DNA of 5,522 nt from Thermoplasmatales archaeon (lineage in GTDB: Archaea > Thermoplasmatota > JASEFT01 > JAUWIS01), in assembly GCA_030019485.1 (NCBI GenBank), contig JASEEW010000121.1, positions 1-5,522 on the forward strand, read 5' to 3'. A program made the position numbers and the translations under genes. The notes beneath the pieces were generated by a model. It was not told the DNA's origin, did no database searches, and saw only the letters and a program-made list of their open reading frames with translations. The first letter of the stretch is position 1; every line of letters starts with the position of its first letter. Positions 5,395-5,522 of this stretch are shown one piece after another.

Positions 5395-5522
5395 TTAGGA
5401 GTCAGGGGTTAGGGGATAGGGGCGTTCAAGTAGCCAGTAGTCAGAAGTTAGGGGTCAGGGGAAAACAAGGGGTTAGGAGTCAGGAGTTAGGGGTCAGGGG
5501 AAAACAAGGGGTTAGGAGTCAG
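5394..5522. repeat. G-rich heptamer array and 39-bp tandem repeat
   Basis: Four heptamers run end to end from the last base of the pgk stop: GTTAGGA, GTCAGGG, GTTAGGG and GATAGGG (5394-5421). After a diverged stretch (5422-5445), an exact 39-bp tandem repeat begins: unit one at 5446-5484, unit two at 5485-5522, the latter one base short because the window ends. Each unit is four GTYAGGR heptamers plus an 11-base linker, GAAAACAAGGG. The array resembles the short heptamer repeats known from some cyanobacterial genomes, but it is not a CRISPR because there are no unique spacers. GGGG tracts recur, three of them with 3-base gaps at 5405-5422, so the plus strand could fold into G-quadruplexes. 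The array probably continues beyond the window. Confidence 0.9.

Noticed and set aside
5446..5522. CRISPR array at the right edge.
   Set aside because: The units are contiguous and identical, built from GTYAGGR heptamers, with no unique spacers between repeats.

Overview
The window looks archaeal. It carries a prefoldin beta subunit gene, a phosphoglycerate kinase of the archaeal type, Shine-Dalgarno sequences of the form GGTGA a few bases before ATG, TATA boxes (TTTAAATA) at the spacing expected for archaeal promoters, and one gene that looks leaderless. The exact lineage cannot be read from the sequence.

Left half (170-2240, minus strand): a tight three-gene operon reading right to left. 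It encodes a 79-residue protein with a short glycine-rich hydrophobic stretch, then a soluble protein of about 495 residues with the zinc-ligand pattern of an M48-like metallopeptidase (HELMH, EIVAD, THPP..R), then a 114-residue protein that reads as a free-standing Lrp/AsnC-type ligand-binding (RAM) domain with a cysteine-containing insertion. The genes touch or overlap at both junctions, so they are probably translated together. I know no named system of this composition. A regulated protease cassette with a small-molecule sensor is my inference.

Middle (2241-2559): a divergent intergenic region with a TATA box for each direction, a purine-rich tract, and a direct plus an inverted repeat just upstream of the prefoldin promoter.

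Right half (2560-5394, plus strand): four genes. They are pfdB (prefoldin beta, chaperone), a DHH/DHHA1 phosphoesterase, a 48-residue unknown protein and pgk (phosphoglycerate kinase). Two back-to-back hairpins fill the pfdB-DHH junction, and the 48-residue gene appears to have its own leaderless promoter inside the end of the DHH gene.

Right edge (5394-5522): a G-rich array of heptamers (GTYAGGR) begins on the last base of the pgk stop codon. It grows into an exact 39-bp tandem repeat that runs off the window.

The halves differ sharply in arginine codons. pfdB, the DHH gene and pgk use only AGA/AGG (26 of 26 by hand count), while the peptidase gene uses CGN for 11 of 15. This suggests the left operon has a different origin and was probably acquired.
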